From JALQUL01 sp040382935 (GTDB lineage Bacteria; Pseudomonadota; Gammaproteobacteria; Burkholderiales; Burkholderiaceae_C), in the NCBI GenBank assembly GCA_040382935.1, contig JBEIEP010000006.1:36535-100534 (forward strand): a stretch of 64,000 bases of DNA. The letters are read 5' to 3'. A program made the position numbers and the translations under genes. This document shows, piece after piece, positions 1 to 8,329 of this stretch. Under the pieces are notes generated by a model. It had not been told where the DNA came from. It saw only the letters and a list, made by a program, of their open reading frames with translations, and ran no database searches. Each line of letters opens with the position of its first letter. Within the stretch, counting starts at the first letter, position 1.

Positions 1-805
1 GGGTGCTTTCGTTAATGATTTGGTAGGGGCTGATGCGCTCATCCACCCGCCCGGGTAAATCCACTTCGGTCGAGTTGATTTCCATCCATCCCGGATTGGG
101 CATATCGGCCGTGCGCACATAGGCGGTGCCGCGTATATCGGTGATCTGCGCGATGGGTTCTTTGGCCGCCAAGCGATGCGCCACTTCCACAATGGCGCGT
201 TCGGCATTGCCGTACAGGGCCAGGTCACACCGCGAATCGAGCACGATGGAGCGGCGCACCTTGTCTTGCCAGTAGTCGTAATGGGCAATGCGCCGCAAAG
301 AGGCCTCAATGCCGCCAATCACAATAGGCACGTCTTTGTAGGCCTCGCGGCAGCGCTGGCTGTAAACAATGCACGCTCTATCAGGCCGCTTTCCGCCTAC
401 GTTACCGGGGGTATAGGCGTCGTCACTGCGGATTTTTCGATCGGCCGTGTAACGGTTGATCATGGAATCCATGTTGCCCGAGGTCACGCCAAAAAACAGA
501 TTGGGCTTGCCCAGCCCCTTGAACGGCTGGGCACTGTTCCAGTCGGGCTGCGCGATGATGCCCACCCTAAAGCCCTGGCTCTCTAGCAAGCGCCCAATGA
601 TGGCCATGCCAAAGCTGGGGTGATCGACGTAGGCATCGCCGGTGACCAACACCACGTCGCAACTGTCCCAACCCAGAGCCGCCATTTCTTCGCGGGTGGT
701 GGGCAAAAACGGCGCTGCGCCGAACCGACTGGCCCAGTACTTTTTGTAGCTGGAAAGCGGTTTGGCCAGGCGAGGGAACTGGGATACGTCTTGTGGAGGG
801 TTCAT
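1..805 (-). CDS. ygiQ: YgiQ-family radical SAM protein, 5' part only (cut by left edge)
   Basis: Reading leftwards from the ATG at 805-803 there is an open frame of 268 codons that runs off the window. The protein begins MNPPQDVSQFPRLAKPLSSY and shows the N-terminal hallmarks of the YgiQ (UPF0313) family: WDSCDVVLVTGDAYVDHPSF, GNMDSMINRYTADRK and GGIEASLRRIAHYDYW. The family's radical SAM Cys cluster lies further towards the C-terminus and would be outside the window. The biochemical role is not established; an iron-sulfur, SAM-radical enzyme is inferred from the family. The gene is divergent from the chromate transporter genes. The start agrees with the usual family N-terminus, although the ribosome site is weak. 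Confidence 0.9.
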   Translation of the reverse strand, partial: MNPPQDVSQFPRLAKPLSSYKKYWASRFGAAPFLPTTREEMAALGWDSCDVVLVTGDAYVDHPSFGMAIIGRLLESQGFRVGIIAQPDWNSAQPFKGLGKPNLFFGVTSGNMDSMINRYTADRKIRSDDAYTPGNVGGKRPDRACIVYSQRCREAYKDVPIVIGGIEASLRRIAHYDYWQDKVRRSIVLDSRCDLALYGNAERAIVEVAHRLAAKEPIAQITDIRGTAYVRTADMPNPGWMEINSTEVDLPGRVDERISPYQIINEST

Positions 806-920
806 AGCAGGCGTCCCAACGATGGGGGCCAACGGCAATTGCAAAAAAGGTTTGGCCCATAAAGGGCGGTCGGGCCCTGAGTGTAGCCGCGATGAAGAAA
901 GAAGGCGCGATAATCCCTTC

Positions 921-1529
921 ATGACCACAGGCCAATCATCGCCCCCATCCCCGTCACTGGCCCCTGTGTCCGCCCCACTGGCGCGACCTGCCTCTTTGAT
1001 GGACTTGTTTGTCTCGTTTACTTGGTTGGCGCTGCAAGGATTTGGCGGCGTTCTGGCCGTGGTTCAACGTGAACTGGTTGAAAAAAAGCGGTGGCTGACG
1101 CTGGAGCAGTTTGTAGAGGAATGGGCCATCGCACAAATCATGCCCGGCCCCAACGTGGTGAACCTGGCCCTGATGCTGGGGCACCGGTATTTCGGCTTCA
1201 AAGGCGCAATGGTTGCATTGGCCGGTATGCTGACCGCTCCACTGGTCGTGGCACTGGCCTTGGCAACAACTTACAGCCATTTTGGTGACAACCCGCAGGT
1301 GCAAGGGGCGCTGAGGGGAATGTCGGCGGTGGCAGCGGGATTGATCGTTGCCACTGGCCTAAAACTGATAGGGGCGCTGAAAAACAACCCCATGGGCCGG
1401 GTGTGGAGCACCTGTTTGGCCGCTGCCACCTTTGTTCTGGTCGCCTGGGTGCGGTTGCCCTTGGTGTACGTGATTTTGGTTTTGGGCAGTGCCGGGTGTT
1501 GGGTGTGTTACCGGAATTTGCCCAAATGA
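921..1529 (+). CDS. chrA: Chromate transporter, N-terminal-type half (ChrA family)
   Basis: The product is 202 aa, a half-length CHR-domain membrane protein. An open frame extends upstream to 762, but homology begins only after the ATG at 921, giving MTTGQSSPPSPS. The conserved CHR signatures are visible: LALQGFGGVLAVVQRELV near residue 40 and MPGPNVVNLALMLGHR near residue 75, followed by several hydrophobic helices. Full-length ChrA proteins have two such domains in one chain; here they are two genes, this one and the next, overlapping by 4 bases (ATGA), so they probably form a heterodimer. The family exports chromate and may carry other anions. The substrate here is inferred only from family. 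Confidence 0.88.
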   Translation: MTTGQSSPPSPSLAPVSAPLARPASLMDLFVSFTWLALQGFGGVLAVVQRELVEKKRWLTLEQFVEEWAIAQIMPGPNVVNLALMLGHRYFGFKGAMVALAGMLTAPLVVALALATTYSHFGDNPQVQGALRGMSAVAAGLIVATGLKLIGALKNNPMGRVWSTCLAAATFVLVAWVRLPLVYVILVLGSAGCWVCYRNLPK

Positions 1530-2098
1530 CCATCACCATGGATTGGAGCCAATGGCTGCAGTTGTTTTTGCAGTTTGCCCTGCTCTCTATGCTCTCGATT
1601 GGGGGGGCTATCGTCACGGCACCTGAAATGCACCGTTATTTGGTCATAGACCAACAGTGGCTGACCGAATCGCAATTTGGCGCGTCCATCGCCATTGCGC
1701 AGGCGGCGCCGGGTCCCAATGTGATGTTTGTGGCGTTGATGGGGTGGCAGGTGGGCCAAAACGCGGGCGGTTTGGGCGGCGCATGGATAGGCATGATGGC
1801 CACCATGCTGGGTATTTTGCTGCCCAGCACCACGGTTACTTATCTGGCCGCGAAATGGGGCCATGACAACCGCGAACGGCGGTCGGTCAAGGCGTTTAAA
1901 CAGGGGCTGGCACCGGTGGTGATTGCGCTTTTGGTTGCCACCGGTTGGATACTTTCAACGGGTCATACCGACTGGCGCACCGAATGGCCAAAATGGCTGC
2001 TCACGGTGTTTGCTGCCCTGCTGGTTTGGCGCACCAAAATACACCTGCTGTGGCTGTTGGGCTTGGGCGCTTCGCTGGGCGCCATCGGATGGGTTTAG
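1526..2098 (+). CDS. chrA: Chromate transporter, C-terminal-type half (ChrA family)
   Basis: The product is 190 aa starting MTITMDWSQWLQL at the ATG that overlaps the stop of the preceding half (ATGA, 1526-1529), so the pair is translationally coupled. It carries the CHR motif again: MLSIGGAIVTAPEMHRYLV near residue 20 and AQAAPGPNVMFVALMGWQVG near residue 55, followed by hydrophobic segments predicted to cross the inner membrane. Together with the upstream gene it makes a split, two-protein chromate-ion transporter of the short-chain CHR type. It ends 10 bases before the convergent lipoprotein gene and no terminator hairpin is evident between them. Confidence 0.88.
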   Translation: MTITMDWSQWLQLFLQFALLSMLSIGGAIVTAPEMHRYLVIDQQWLTESQFGASIAIAQAAPGPNVMFVALMGWQVGQNAGGLGGAWIGMMATMLGILLPSTTVTYLAAKWGHDNRERRSVKAFKQGLAPVVIALLVATGWILSTGHTDWRTEWPKWLLTVFAALLVWRTKIHLLWLLGLGASLGAIGWV

Positions 2099-2108
2099 CG
2101 CCGTAGGT

Positions 2109-2471
2109 TTACCTGGGGTTTTCAAAAAACAGGTAATTGGTAGCGTAGTCGCTAATCTCAAAATAGACTTTTTTCTCACCCGGGTCGGCCACCATGTTGA
2201 GGTTCTCGTCCAATACGCCGTAGCCGAATCGGTAGGGCCTGGGCCTGTTGTCATCGGTGCCCATGGCGGTGCTGATCTTGTCGATTTTTAAGAACCGCCG
2301 TACCACTTTGTCGCCCGCGTACACCTCTAGCACACCGTTGGTGCCCGTCCAGTTTTGAATATCACGGCTGATTTTGTTTTGCTGTTCTTGGGTACAGGCG
2401 GTCAAGCCGACCGCGAGCACAACGGCCAAGGGTAGGGAATAGATGGGCTTGGCAAATCCGAAAGCTTTCAT
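2109..2471 (-). CDS. Small predicted lipoprotein, function unknown
   Basis: The product is 120 aa. It begins MKAFGFAKPIYSLPLAVVLA and has a lipobox LTAC ending at Cys26, so it is expected to be lipid-anchored in the envelope. The mature part is short and polar (TQEQQNKISRDIQNW...VRRFLKIDKISTA...PYRFGYGVLDENLNM) and matches no catalytic family that I recognise. The start is supported by a good ribosome site, GAGGAG, five bases upstream of the ATG. It is followed 67 bases upstream on the map by the end of rlmB, which reads in the same direction, so it could be co-transcribed or independent. Confidence 0.75.
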   Translation of the reverse strand: MKAFGFAKPIYSLPLAVVLAVGLTACTQEQQNKISRDIQNWTGTNGVLEVYAGDKVVRRFLKIDKISTAMGTDDNRPRPYRFGYGVLDENLNMVADPGEKKVYFEISDYATNYLFFENPR

Positions 2472-2538
2472 AGAGGCTCCTCAATCAAAAAAAGGTTGGG
2501 CAACGGTCTTACAAAACGAACCAACGCCGAGAACGTGG

Positions 2539-3336
2539 TTAGGGCTTTTTGGACCCTATCGCTACAGACGCCGCTCGCCGTTGCCTTACGGCTTCATAAA
2601 GGCAAACTGCGGCGGCCACCGACACGTTCAAACTCTCAACCGCGCCATTCATGGGAATGGTGACCAACTGGTCGCAGGATTTGGCGGTTAACTGGCGCAA
2701 GCCCGTGCCTTCAGCGCCCAGCACCAGGGCAGTGGGGCCTACCAAATCCAACTCATACAGCGATTGGGTGGCCTTGTCGCTGGTGCCCACCACCCAAATG
2801 CCCCGCTCTTTGAGCTCGCCCAAGGTTCTGGCCAGGTTGGTGACCATGAAATAAGGCACCGTTTCAGCCGCACCACTGGCCACTTTGGCAACCGTAGCGT
2901 TCACACCTACCGCATGGTCTTTGGGGGCGATGACCGCTTGCGCGCCCGCCCCGTCGGCCGTGCGCAAACAGGCGCCCAGGTTGTGCGGGTCGGTCACACC
3001 GTCTAGCACCAACAACAAGGGCTGAGGCGCTGGTTCTGAACCCACCGATTCCGTGGCATCTTGCAAGCCATCTAGCAGTTCATCTAAGGTGGCCTGCTTG
3101 GTGTTTTGATCCACCCGCGCCACCACCCCCTGGTGCCCCATACTCCCAGCCAGGCCCGCCAGGCGTGCGCCATCGGCCTCTACCACCCGCACACCGGCCT
3201 CTTTGGCACGGTCCACAAACTGGCGCATACGGGCGTCACGGCGGGAGGGGTCGACGAACACCTCTAAAACCGAAGCGGGCGCGACCTTGATCCGAACACC
3301 TACGGCGTGAAAGCCGAAAATCATCTTTATTGACAT
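2539..3336 (-). CDS. rlmB: 23S rRNA (guanosine-2'-O-)-methyltransferase RlmB
   Basis: The product is 265 aa from the ATG at 3336 (MSIKMIFGFHAVGVRIKVAP); a second in-frame ATG at 3324 is possible. It is a SpoU/TrmH-type SPOUT methyltransferase that methylates the 2'-O of G2251 in 23S rRNA, using SAM. An N-terminal RNA-binding substrate domain (residues about 1-85) precedes the catalytic knot domain with LLLVLDGVTDPHNLGACLRT (motif 1), VLGAEGTGLRQL (motif 2) and IPMNGAVESLNVSVAAAVCLYE (motif 3). The frame continues upstream to 3462, but that stretch lies under the glycine riboswitch on the other strand and has no family similarity, so it is not taken as coding. Confidence 0.93.
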   Translation of the reverse strand: MSIKMIFGFHAVGVRIKVAPASVLEVFVDPSRRDARMRQFVDRAKEAGVRVVEADGARLAGLAGSMGHQGVVARVDQNTKQATLDELLDGLQDATESVGSEPAPQPLLLVLDGVTDPHNLGACLRTADGAGAQAVIAPKDHAVGVNATVAKVASGAAETVPYFMVTNLARTLGELKERGIWVVGTSDKATQSLYELDLVGPTALVLGAEGTGLRQLTAKSCDQLVTIPMNGAVESLNVSVAAAVCLYEAVRQRRAASVAIGSKKP

Positions 3337-3372
3337 AGTCCTATTATCGTTTGCAATGATTGGTGCATTGGA

Positions 3373-3401
3373 TTGGTCAAAATGCAGACCTCTGATATAG
3401 T
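3373..3401 (+). promoter_or_regulatory. Predicted sigma-70 promoter of the gcv operon
   Basis: The -35 element TTGGTC (3373-3378), an exact 17-base spacer and the -10 element TATAGT (3396-3401, five of six consensus bases) place transcription start near 3408, immediately before the first glycine aptamer. This matches the expected layout of a riboswitch leader. No operator repeat is visible around it, which suggests control is mainly post-initiation. Confidence 0.7.
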
Positions 3402-3407
3402 TATCAG

Positions 3408-3645
3408 GTTCAGGAGAGTGTTGGCAGCCGCCCAAGCGGCAAACCGACCACCGAAGGCGCAAAGTGGATGCACCGCGTGCGGCAAATCCATTGCAACGCT
3501 CAGGTAAAGTGGACTGACAAACGATGCTGATTCAAGCACCGGCCTTTTTGGAGAGAGGCCGCCCCCGAGGCGGCCCACCGAAGGAGCAAACCCCGTAGTG
3601 TGCCTGTAGGCATTGGGGCGAATCTCTCAGGTAAAGGGGACATTA
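3408..3645 (+). promoter_or_regulatory. Tandem (two-aptamer) glycine riboswitch
   Basis: Two consecutive glycine aptamers lie in the leader of gcvT. Aptamer 1 (about 3408-3520) has GGAGAG at 3413-3418, ACCGAAGG at about 3449-3456 and CTCAGGTAAAGTGGAC near 3500-3515. Aptamer 2 (about 3545-3645) has GGAGAG at 3550-3555, ACCGAAGGAGCAA at about 3577-3589 and CTCTCAGGTAAAGGGGAC near 3624-3639. These are the conserved glycine-aptamer cores. A linker of about 25 bases separates them. A terminator hairpin follows directly, so glycine binding is expected to turn the gcv genes on by preventing termination, as known for this class. Confidence 0.95.
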
Positions 3646-3669
3646 AGGGCACAAGCGAGGTGGACATTC

Positions 3670-3701
3670 CAAACGGAGTTCCGCCGTTTGTTCCTTTTTT
3701 T
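3670..3701 (+). terminator. Intrinsic terminator in the gcv leader (riboswitch expression platform)
   Basis: The 7-bp stem CAAACGG (3670-3676) / CCGTTTG (3684-3690) has a 7-base loop and is followed by TTCCTTTTTTT (3691-3701). It lies between the second aptamer and the gcvT start at 3716, the position of an expression platform. The readout is therefore probably transcriptional termination rather than ribosome-site occlusion. No exact antiterminator pairing was worked out by eye. Confidence 0.8.
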
Positions 3702-3715
3702 GATGCCATTCCTTC

Positions 3716-4894
3716 ATGTCTGAATCCACCAACCCCAGTAACGGCCTGCTGACCACCCCCCTTCACGAATTGCACCTGGAACTGGGCGCCAAAATGGTGC
3801 CGTTTGCGGGCTACCAAATGGCGGTGCAATACCGCGCTGGCGTTTTACAGGAACACCTGCATACCCGCGCCGCAGCCGGTTTGTTTGATGTGTCGCATAT
3901 GGGGCAGGTGCTGGTAACGGGTACAGGCGCTGGGGCCGCTTTGGAAACCATTATTCCCGTGGATGTGATGGGACTGGCCCCGCACCACCAGCGGTATGGC
4001 TTTTTGACCAATGAACAGGGTGGCCTGTTAGACGACTTAATGTTGGTTAACCGAGCAGGACCGCAGGGCCCCGAGTGGTTTGTGGTGGTTAACGGGGCCT
4101 GCAAAGCCAACGACTTGGCCCATATGCAGCGCACCATAGGCAACAAATGTGGTATCCAACATCTGACAGACCACGCCTTGCTGGCCTTGCAAGGCCCACT
4201 GGCCGCCACGGCCCTGCAACGCCTGTGTGACGCGCCAACCCAGTTGCGCTTTATGCAGGGCGGATGGTTTGACGTGGACGGCATGCCCATTTACGTCACC
4301 CGTAGCGGCTACACGGGTGAAGATGGTTTCGAGATTTCGGTCCATTCCACTGATGCAATGCGCCTGGCCCGCGCCCTTCTGGCCCAACCGGAGGTGCTTC
4401 CTATTGGTTTGGGTGCGCGCAACTCGCTGCGCTTAGAGGCGGGTCTGTGTTTGTATGGCAACGATCTTGACGTCGAAACCAACCCAGTGAATGCCCGTTT
4501 GCAGTGGGCCATACAAAAAGTACGACGTGCGGGCGGCGCACGTGCCGGGGGATTTTTGGGCTCGCAGGCGGTTGATGCCGCATTTGATACCCTCGCCAAT
4601 GCCGCTGCTGAAAACGCAGGCGATCAGGCCTCTACCAAGGTTAGGGTGGGGCTGGTGGGGCTAGAGCGCGTCCCGGTGCGTGAGCCCGCTGCCCTACTTA
4701 ACGAAACCGGACAAGAGGTGGGTACCGTGTGCAGCGGCCTACTCTCTCCCGTGCTGGACAAACCCATTGCCATGGCCTACGTTCCGTTGGCGTTGGCCCA
4801 TGAAGGCCAAACCCTTTTTGCACGGGTACGCGACCGCTTGGTGCCCATGCAGGTCAGCACCCTGCCGTTTGTGCCGCATCGCTACCTGCGCTAG
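3716..4894 (+). CDS. gcvT: Glycine cleavage system T protein (aminomethyltransferase)
   Basis: The product is 392 aa. It transfers the methylene group from the aminomethyl-lipoyl H protein to tetrahydrofolate, releasing ammonia. Recognisable blocks are LLTTPLHELHLELGAKMVPFAGYQMAVQY at the N-terminus, AGLFDVSHMGQV near residue 55, GGLLDDLMLVNR with the conserved Asp around residue 103, and SGYTGEDGFEI near residue 200. The C-terminal barrel ends VSTLPFVPHRYLR. It lacks a strong ribosome site (CATTCCTTC before ATG), but the start fits the family and follows the riboswitch terminator by 14 bases. First gene of gcvT-gcvH-gcvP. Confidence 0.96.
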   Translation: MSESTNPSNGLLTTPLHELHLELGAKMVPFAGYQMAVQYRAGVLQEHLHTRAAAGLFDVSHMGQVLVTGTGAGAALETIIPVDVMGLAPHHQRYGFLTNEQGGLLDDLMLVNRAGPQGPEWFVVVNGACKANDLAHMQRTIGNKCGIQHLTDHALLALQGPLAATALQRLCDAPTQLRFMQGGWFDVDGMPIYVTRSGYTGEDGFEISVHSTDAMRLARALLAQPEVLPIGLGARNSLRLEAGLCLYGNDLDVETNPVNARLQWAIQKVRRAGGARAGGFLGSQAVDAAFDTLANAAAENAGDQASTKVRVGLVGLERVPVREPAALLNETGQEVGTVCSGLLSPVLDKPIAMAYVPLALAHEGQTLFARVRDRLVPMQVSTLPFVPHRYLR

Positions 4895-4942
4895 GTACGC
4901 CAATGGCACGACACCATCAGTTTTTTTACAAAGGAGAATGAA

Positions 4943-5308
4943 ATGACACGTTACTTCACAGCAGAGCACGAATGGTTGGACGTAGACCAGGACATTGCCA
5001 CCGTTGGCATTACCCATCATGCGCAAGACGCACTAGGCGACGTGGTGTTTGTAGACCTTCCTAAGGTGGGCAGCACCTTGGCGCAAGGCGCTGTGGCTGG
5101 CGTGGTGGAGTCGGTCAAAGCCGCTGCCGACGTGTATATGCCCGTATCCGGCGAGATCGTTGAGGTGAACGAAACCCTGCGCGCCGACCCCGCATTGGCC
5201 AACACCGACCCCCTGGATACGGGTTGGTTTTTTAAAGTGCGCCTGTCTGACGCTGGCCAACTGGCCCCGTTGATGTCTGAGGCTAGCTACCAAGCCAGTC
5301 TGAACTAA
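4943..5308 (+). CDS. gcvH: Glycine cleavage system H protein (lipoyl carrier)
   Basis: The product is 121 aa, the normal length. It shuttles the aminomethyl group between P, T and L proteins on a lipoyl arm. The lipoylation site is Lys59 in GVVESVKAAADVYMPVSGEI, with the conserved Glu-Ser-Val-Lys context; LGDVVFVDLPKVG and NTDPLDTGWFFKV are also family blocks. A strong ribosome site AAGGAG (4931-4936) precedes the ATG at 4943. It lies 48 bases after gcvT and 36 before gcvP, in the same operon. Confidence 0.97.
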   Translation: MTRYFTAEHEWLDVDQDIATVGITHHAQDALGDVVFVDLPKVGSTLAQGAVAGVVESVKAAADVYMPVSGEIVEVNETLRADPALANTDPLDTGWFFKVRLSDAGQLAPLMSEASYQASLN

Positions 5309-5344
5309 CGCCGCCCCCCCGGCCTTTGCAAGCGAAACCCTCAC

Positions 5345-8236
5345 ATGACCACTTACTCGCCTACGGTTAGCACCATGCACCCACCAGAGACCGCATTTTC
5401 AGCCCGCCACATCGGCCCCAACCCGCATGACGAAGCAACCATGCTTTCAGCGCTGGGTTTGGCCAGCCGTGCGGCGTTGATAGATCACATCGTTCCCGAT
5501 AGCATTCGCCGGGGCCGTGTTATGCAACTACCGGGGGCTGTGGGCGAAGTGCAGGCCTTGGCAGAACTCAAAGCCATCGCCAGTCAAAACCGGGTTATGC
5601 GCAGCTACATAGGCCAGGGCTATTACCCCTGTCATACGCCCGGCGTGATTTTGCGCAACGTACTAGAAAACCCCGCCTGGTACACCGCGTATACGCCTTA
5701 CCAAGCCGAAATCAGCCAGGGTCGCCTAGAGGCTTTGTTGAACTTTCAAACCATGGTGTGTGATTCGACGGGCATGGCCATTGCAGGGGCCTCCATGCTA
5801 GATGAGGCCACGGCCGCAGCAGAAGCCATGACGCTGGCCAAACGTTCCGGGCGATCGAGTTCAAACACCCTGCTGGTGGATGAACAGGTATTGCCACAAA
5901 CCTTGGCGGTGATTCAAACCCGCGCTGAACCGCTGGGAATTACCGTAAAGGTCCTGCCCTCTGGTCAAACGCCTGACGGCGACAGTTTTGCCCTTTTGCT
6001 GCAATACCCCGGAGTAGACGGTGAGCTGTCAGACCCTAGCGACCGGATTGCCCAGTACAAGGCGCATTCGCAAAAGGTGAGTGGACAGGCCGGAACCGTC
6101 ATTGTGGCGGCCGACCTGTTGGCTTTAACACTTATCAAATCACCCAAAGAGCTGGGCGCAGACATTGCGGTGGGCAGCACCCAACGGATGGGGATGCCTT
6201 TGTGCAACGGAGGGCCTCACGCGGCTTATTTGGCTTGCAGTGATGAACTTAAACGCTCCATGCCGGGCCGCTTGGTGGGTGTTAGCAAAGACGTGCATGG
6301 CAATCCTGGATACCGCCTTTCGTTGCAAACGCGTGAGCAGCATATTCGGCGTGAAAAAGCCACCTCCAATATTTGCACGGCCCAGGTGCTGCCTGCCGTA
6401 GTGGCCAGTATGTACGCGGTTTATCACGGCCCGGCAGGTCTTAAAGCCATCGCCCAACGCGTGGCAGGTCTGACGGCCCAACTGGCCAAGGGATTGGTCG
6501 GCATTGGCCTTGGCTGTAGCAACGCCACGGCGTTTGACACACTTACCATTCAAACCGGCGCACACACCGCTGCGGTTGTGGCGCTTATGCAAGACAACGG
6601 CATCAATTTGCGCCTAGTTGACGAGCAACGGGTAGGCGTTTCTTTAGACGAAACCACCACCTTCGCCGACATAAAAAACCTTGTTGCCCTGTTTGCAAAA
6701 GCAATGGGCGCCTCGGCTGCACCCTTGCAAGAGGCCGACTGCGGCCCCCTTATCCCCGCCGGTTTGCTGCGCCAAAGCAGCTACCTCACCCACCCGGTGT
6801 TTAACACCTATCAAAGTGAGACCGCTATGCTGCGCTACCTGCGCCGCCTGTCCGACAAAGACCTGGCCCTAGACCGCAGCATGATTCCACTGGGCAGTTG
6901 CACCATGAAGCTCAACGCCACCAGCGAGATGATCCCCATTACCTGGCCCGAGTTTGCCGACATCCACCCCATGGCACCGGCCGAACAGCGCCGGGGTTAT
7001 GAATTGCTGGATGCGCAACTGTGCGACTGGCTATGCGAGATCACCGGCTACGCGGGCGTAAGCCTGCAACCCAATGCAGGCAGCCAAGGCGAGTACGCCG
7101 GGTTGCTGGCAATCCGAGCCTTCCACCGCGCCCGCGGGCAAGTCGAACGCGATATTTGCTTGATTCCCTCGTCGGCCCACGGCACCAATCCCGCCAGCGC
7201 CCAAATGGTGGGGTTTAACGTGGTGGTTACTGCGTGCGACGCCCAAGGCAACGTGGACATGGCCGACCTCAAAGCCAAATGCGAACAGTACAGCGAGCGC
7301 TTGGCGGTGGTGATGATTACCTACCCCAGCACCCACGGTGTGTTTGAGAGCGAAGTAACCGCCCTGTGCGACCTAGTGCACCAGCACGGTGGCAAAGTGT
7401 ATGTGGATGGGGCCAATATGAACGCCCTGGTGGGCCTGGCTGCACCCGGCCAGTTTGGTGGTGATGTGAGCCACCTTAACCTGCACAAAACCTTTTGTAT
7501 TCCGCACGGGGGCGGTGGCCCTGGTGTAGGCCCTGTTTGTGTGGGTGAAGACTTAAAACCCTACCTGCCCCCTGCTGCGGGTCTGGGAGCCGTCTCTGCC
7601 GCGCCCTTGGGCAACGCGGGCGTGCTACCGATTAGTTGGATGTACATCCGCATGATGGGTGCACAGGGCCTGACCCAGGCCACTGAGGTGGCCATTTTGA
7701 ATGCCAACTACATCAGCCGCCAGCTTGCGCCCTACTTCCCAACGCTTTACAGCAGCCAAGAAGGCTGGGTGGCCCACGAGTGCATTTTGGATTTGCGCCC
7801 CATCAAAGAACTGTCTGGCGGCGTGAATGGCGTTTCTGCCGAAGATGTAGCCAAACGCCTGATTGACTATGGCTTTCATGCCCCTACCCTGTCCTTTCCG
7901 GTGGCAGGCACGCTGATGGTGGAACCCACAGAAAGCGAGCCACTAGAAGAGATGGACCGCTTTATTGCGGCCATGAAACACATTCATGCCGAAATCATGC
8001 AGGTGGTACAGGGCCAATGGCCGCACGCCGACAACCCCTTGAAAAACGCACCGCACACGGCGGCCAGCTTGTTGGCAAACGACTGGAATAGCCCCTACAC
8101 CCGAGAGCAAGCGGCCTACCCCCTGGCCTCGCTGAAGGCGAATAAATACTGGCCACCCGTCGGACGCATCGACAACGTGTACGGCGACCGCAACCTCTTT
8201 TGCAGTTGTTTGCCGGTGGAGGCCTACCAGTCCTAA
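5345..8236 (+). CDS. gcvP: Glycine dehydrogenase (decarboxylating), P protein
   Basis: The product is 963 aa, the single-chain form with both halves fused, as in E. coli. It is PLP-dependent: it decarboxylates glycine and loads the remainder on lipoyl-H. The PLP lysine is K715 in SHLNLHKTFCIPHGGGGPG; the glycine-rich stretch after it is a family signature. Other blocks are FSARHIGPN at residue 18, IGQGYYPCHTPGVILRN near residue 92, and SMIPLGSCTMKLNATSEM around residue 518. An alternative start MHPPETAFSARHIGP is possible 11 codons in. The L protein (lpd) is not in the window. Confidence 0.97.
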   Translation: MTTYSPTVSTMHPPETAFSARHIGPNPHDEATMLSALGLASRAALIDHIVPDSIRRGRVMQLPGAVGEVQALAELKAIASQNRVMRSYIGQGYYPCHTPGVILRNVLENPAWYTAYTPYQAEISQGRLEALLNFQTMVCDSTGMAIAGASMLDEATAAAEAMTLAKRSGRSSSNTLLVDEQVLPQTLAVIQTRAEPLGITVKVLPSGQTPDGDSFALLLQYPGVDGELSDPSDRIAQYKAHSQKVSGQAGTVIVAADLLALTLIKSPKELGADIAVGSTQRMGMPLCNGGPHAAYLACSDELKRSMPGRLVGVSKDVHGNPGYRLSLQTREQHIRREKATSNICTAQVLPAVVASMYAVYHGPAGLKAIAQRVAGLTAQLAKGLVGIGLGCSNATAFDTLTIQTGAHTAAVVALMQDNGINLRLVDEQRVGVSLDETTTFADIKNLVALFAKAMGASAAPLQEADCGPLIPAGLLRQSSYLTHPVFNTYQSETAMLRYLRRLSDKDLALDRSMIPLGSCTMKLNATSEMIPITWPEFADIHPMAPAEQRRGYELLDAQLCDWLCEITGYAGVSLQPNAGSQGEYAGLLAIRAFHRARGQVERDICLIPSSAHGTNPASAQMVGFNVVVTACDAQGNVDMADLKAKCEQYSERLAVVMITYPSTHGVFESEVTALCDLVHQHGGKVYVDGANMNALVGLAAPGQFGGDVSHLNLHKTFCIPHGGGGPGVGPVCVGEDLKPYLPPAAGLGAVSAAPLGNAGVLPISWMYIRMMGAQGLTQATEVAILNANYISRQLAPYFPTLYSSQEGWVAHECILDLRPIKELSGGVNGVSAEDVAKRLIDYGFHAPTLSFPVAGTLMVEPTESEPLEEMDRFIAAMKHIHAEIMQVVQGQWPHADNPLKNAPHTAASLLANDWNSPYTREQAAYPLASLKANKYWPPVGRIDNVYGDRNLFCSCLPVEAYQS

Positions 8237-8247
8237 GTCGTCAAGAC

Positions 8248-8294
8248 AAAAAAATACCCACCCCAAGCCATCCAAATGGCTTTAAGGGGTGGGT
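8248..8294 (-). terminator. Strong terminator for the pirin-doxX-wrbA operon, between gcvP and wrbA
   Basis: A long hairpin: ACCCACCCC AAGCCAT (8256-8271) pairs with ATGGCTT ... GGGGTGGGT (8276-8294), 16 pairs with a single unpaired stretch. On the minus strand it is followed by seven T residues (complement of 8248-8254), so it ends transcription of the leftward operon. On the plus strand the hairpin also follows gcvP, but no T-run comes after it, so rightward termination would be less efficient. Confidence 0.85.
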
Positions 8295-8329
8295 GTAGGC
8301 CCAGACGGCGTTAGGCCGCAAGCGCTTGA

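Noticed and set aside
3337..3462. N-terminal extension of rlmB to 3462
   Set aside because: The added residues have no similarity to RlmB and lie over the gcv promoter and first glycine aptamer.
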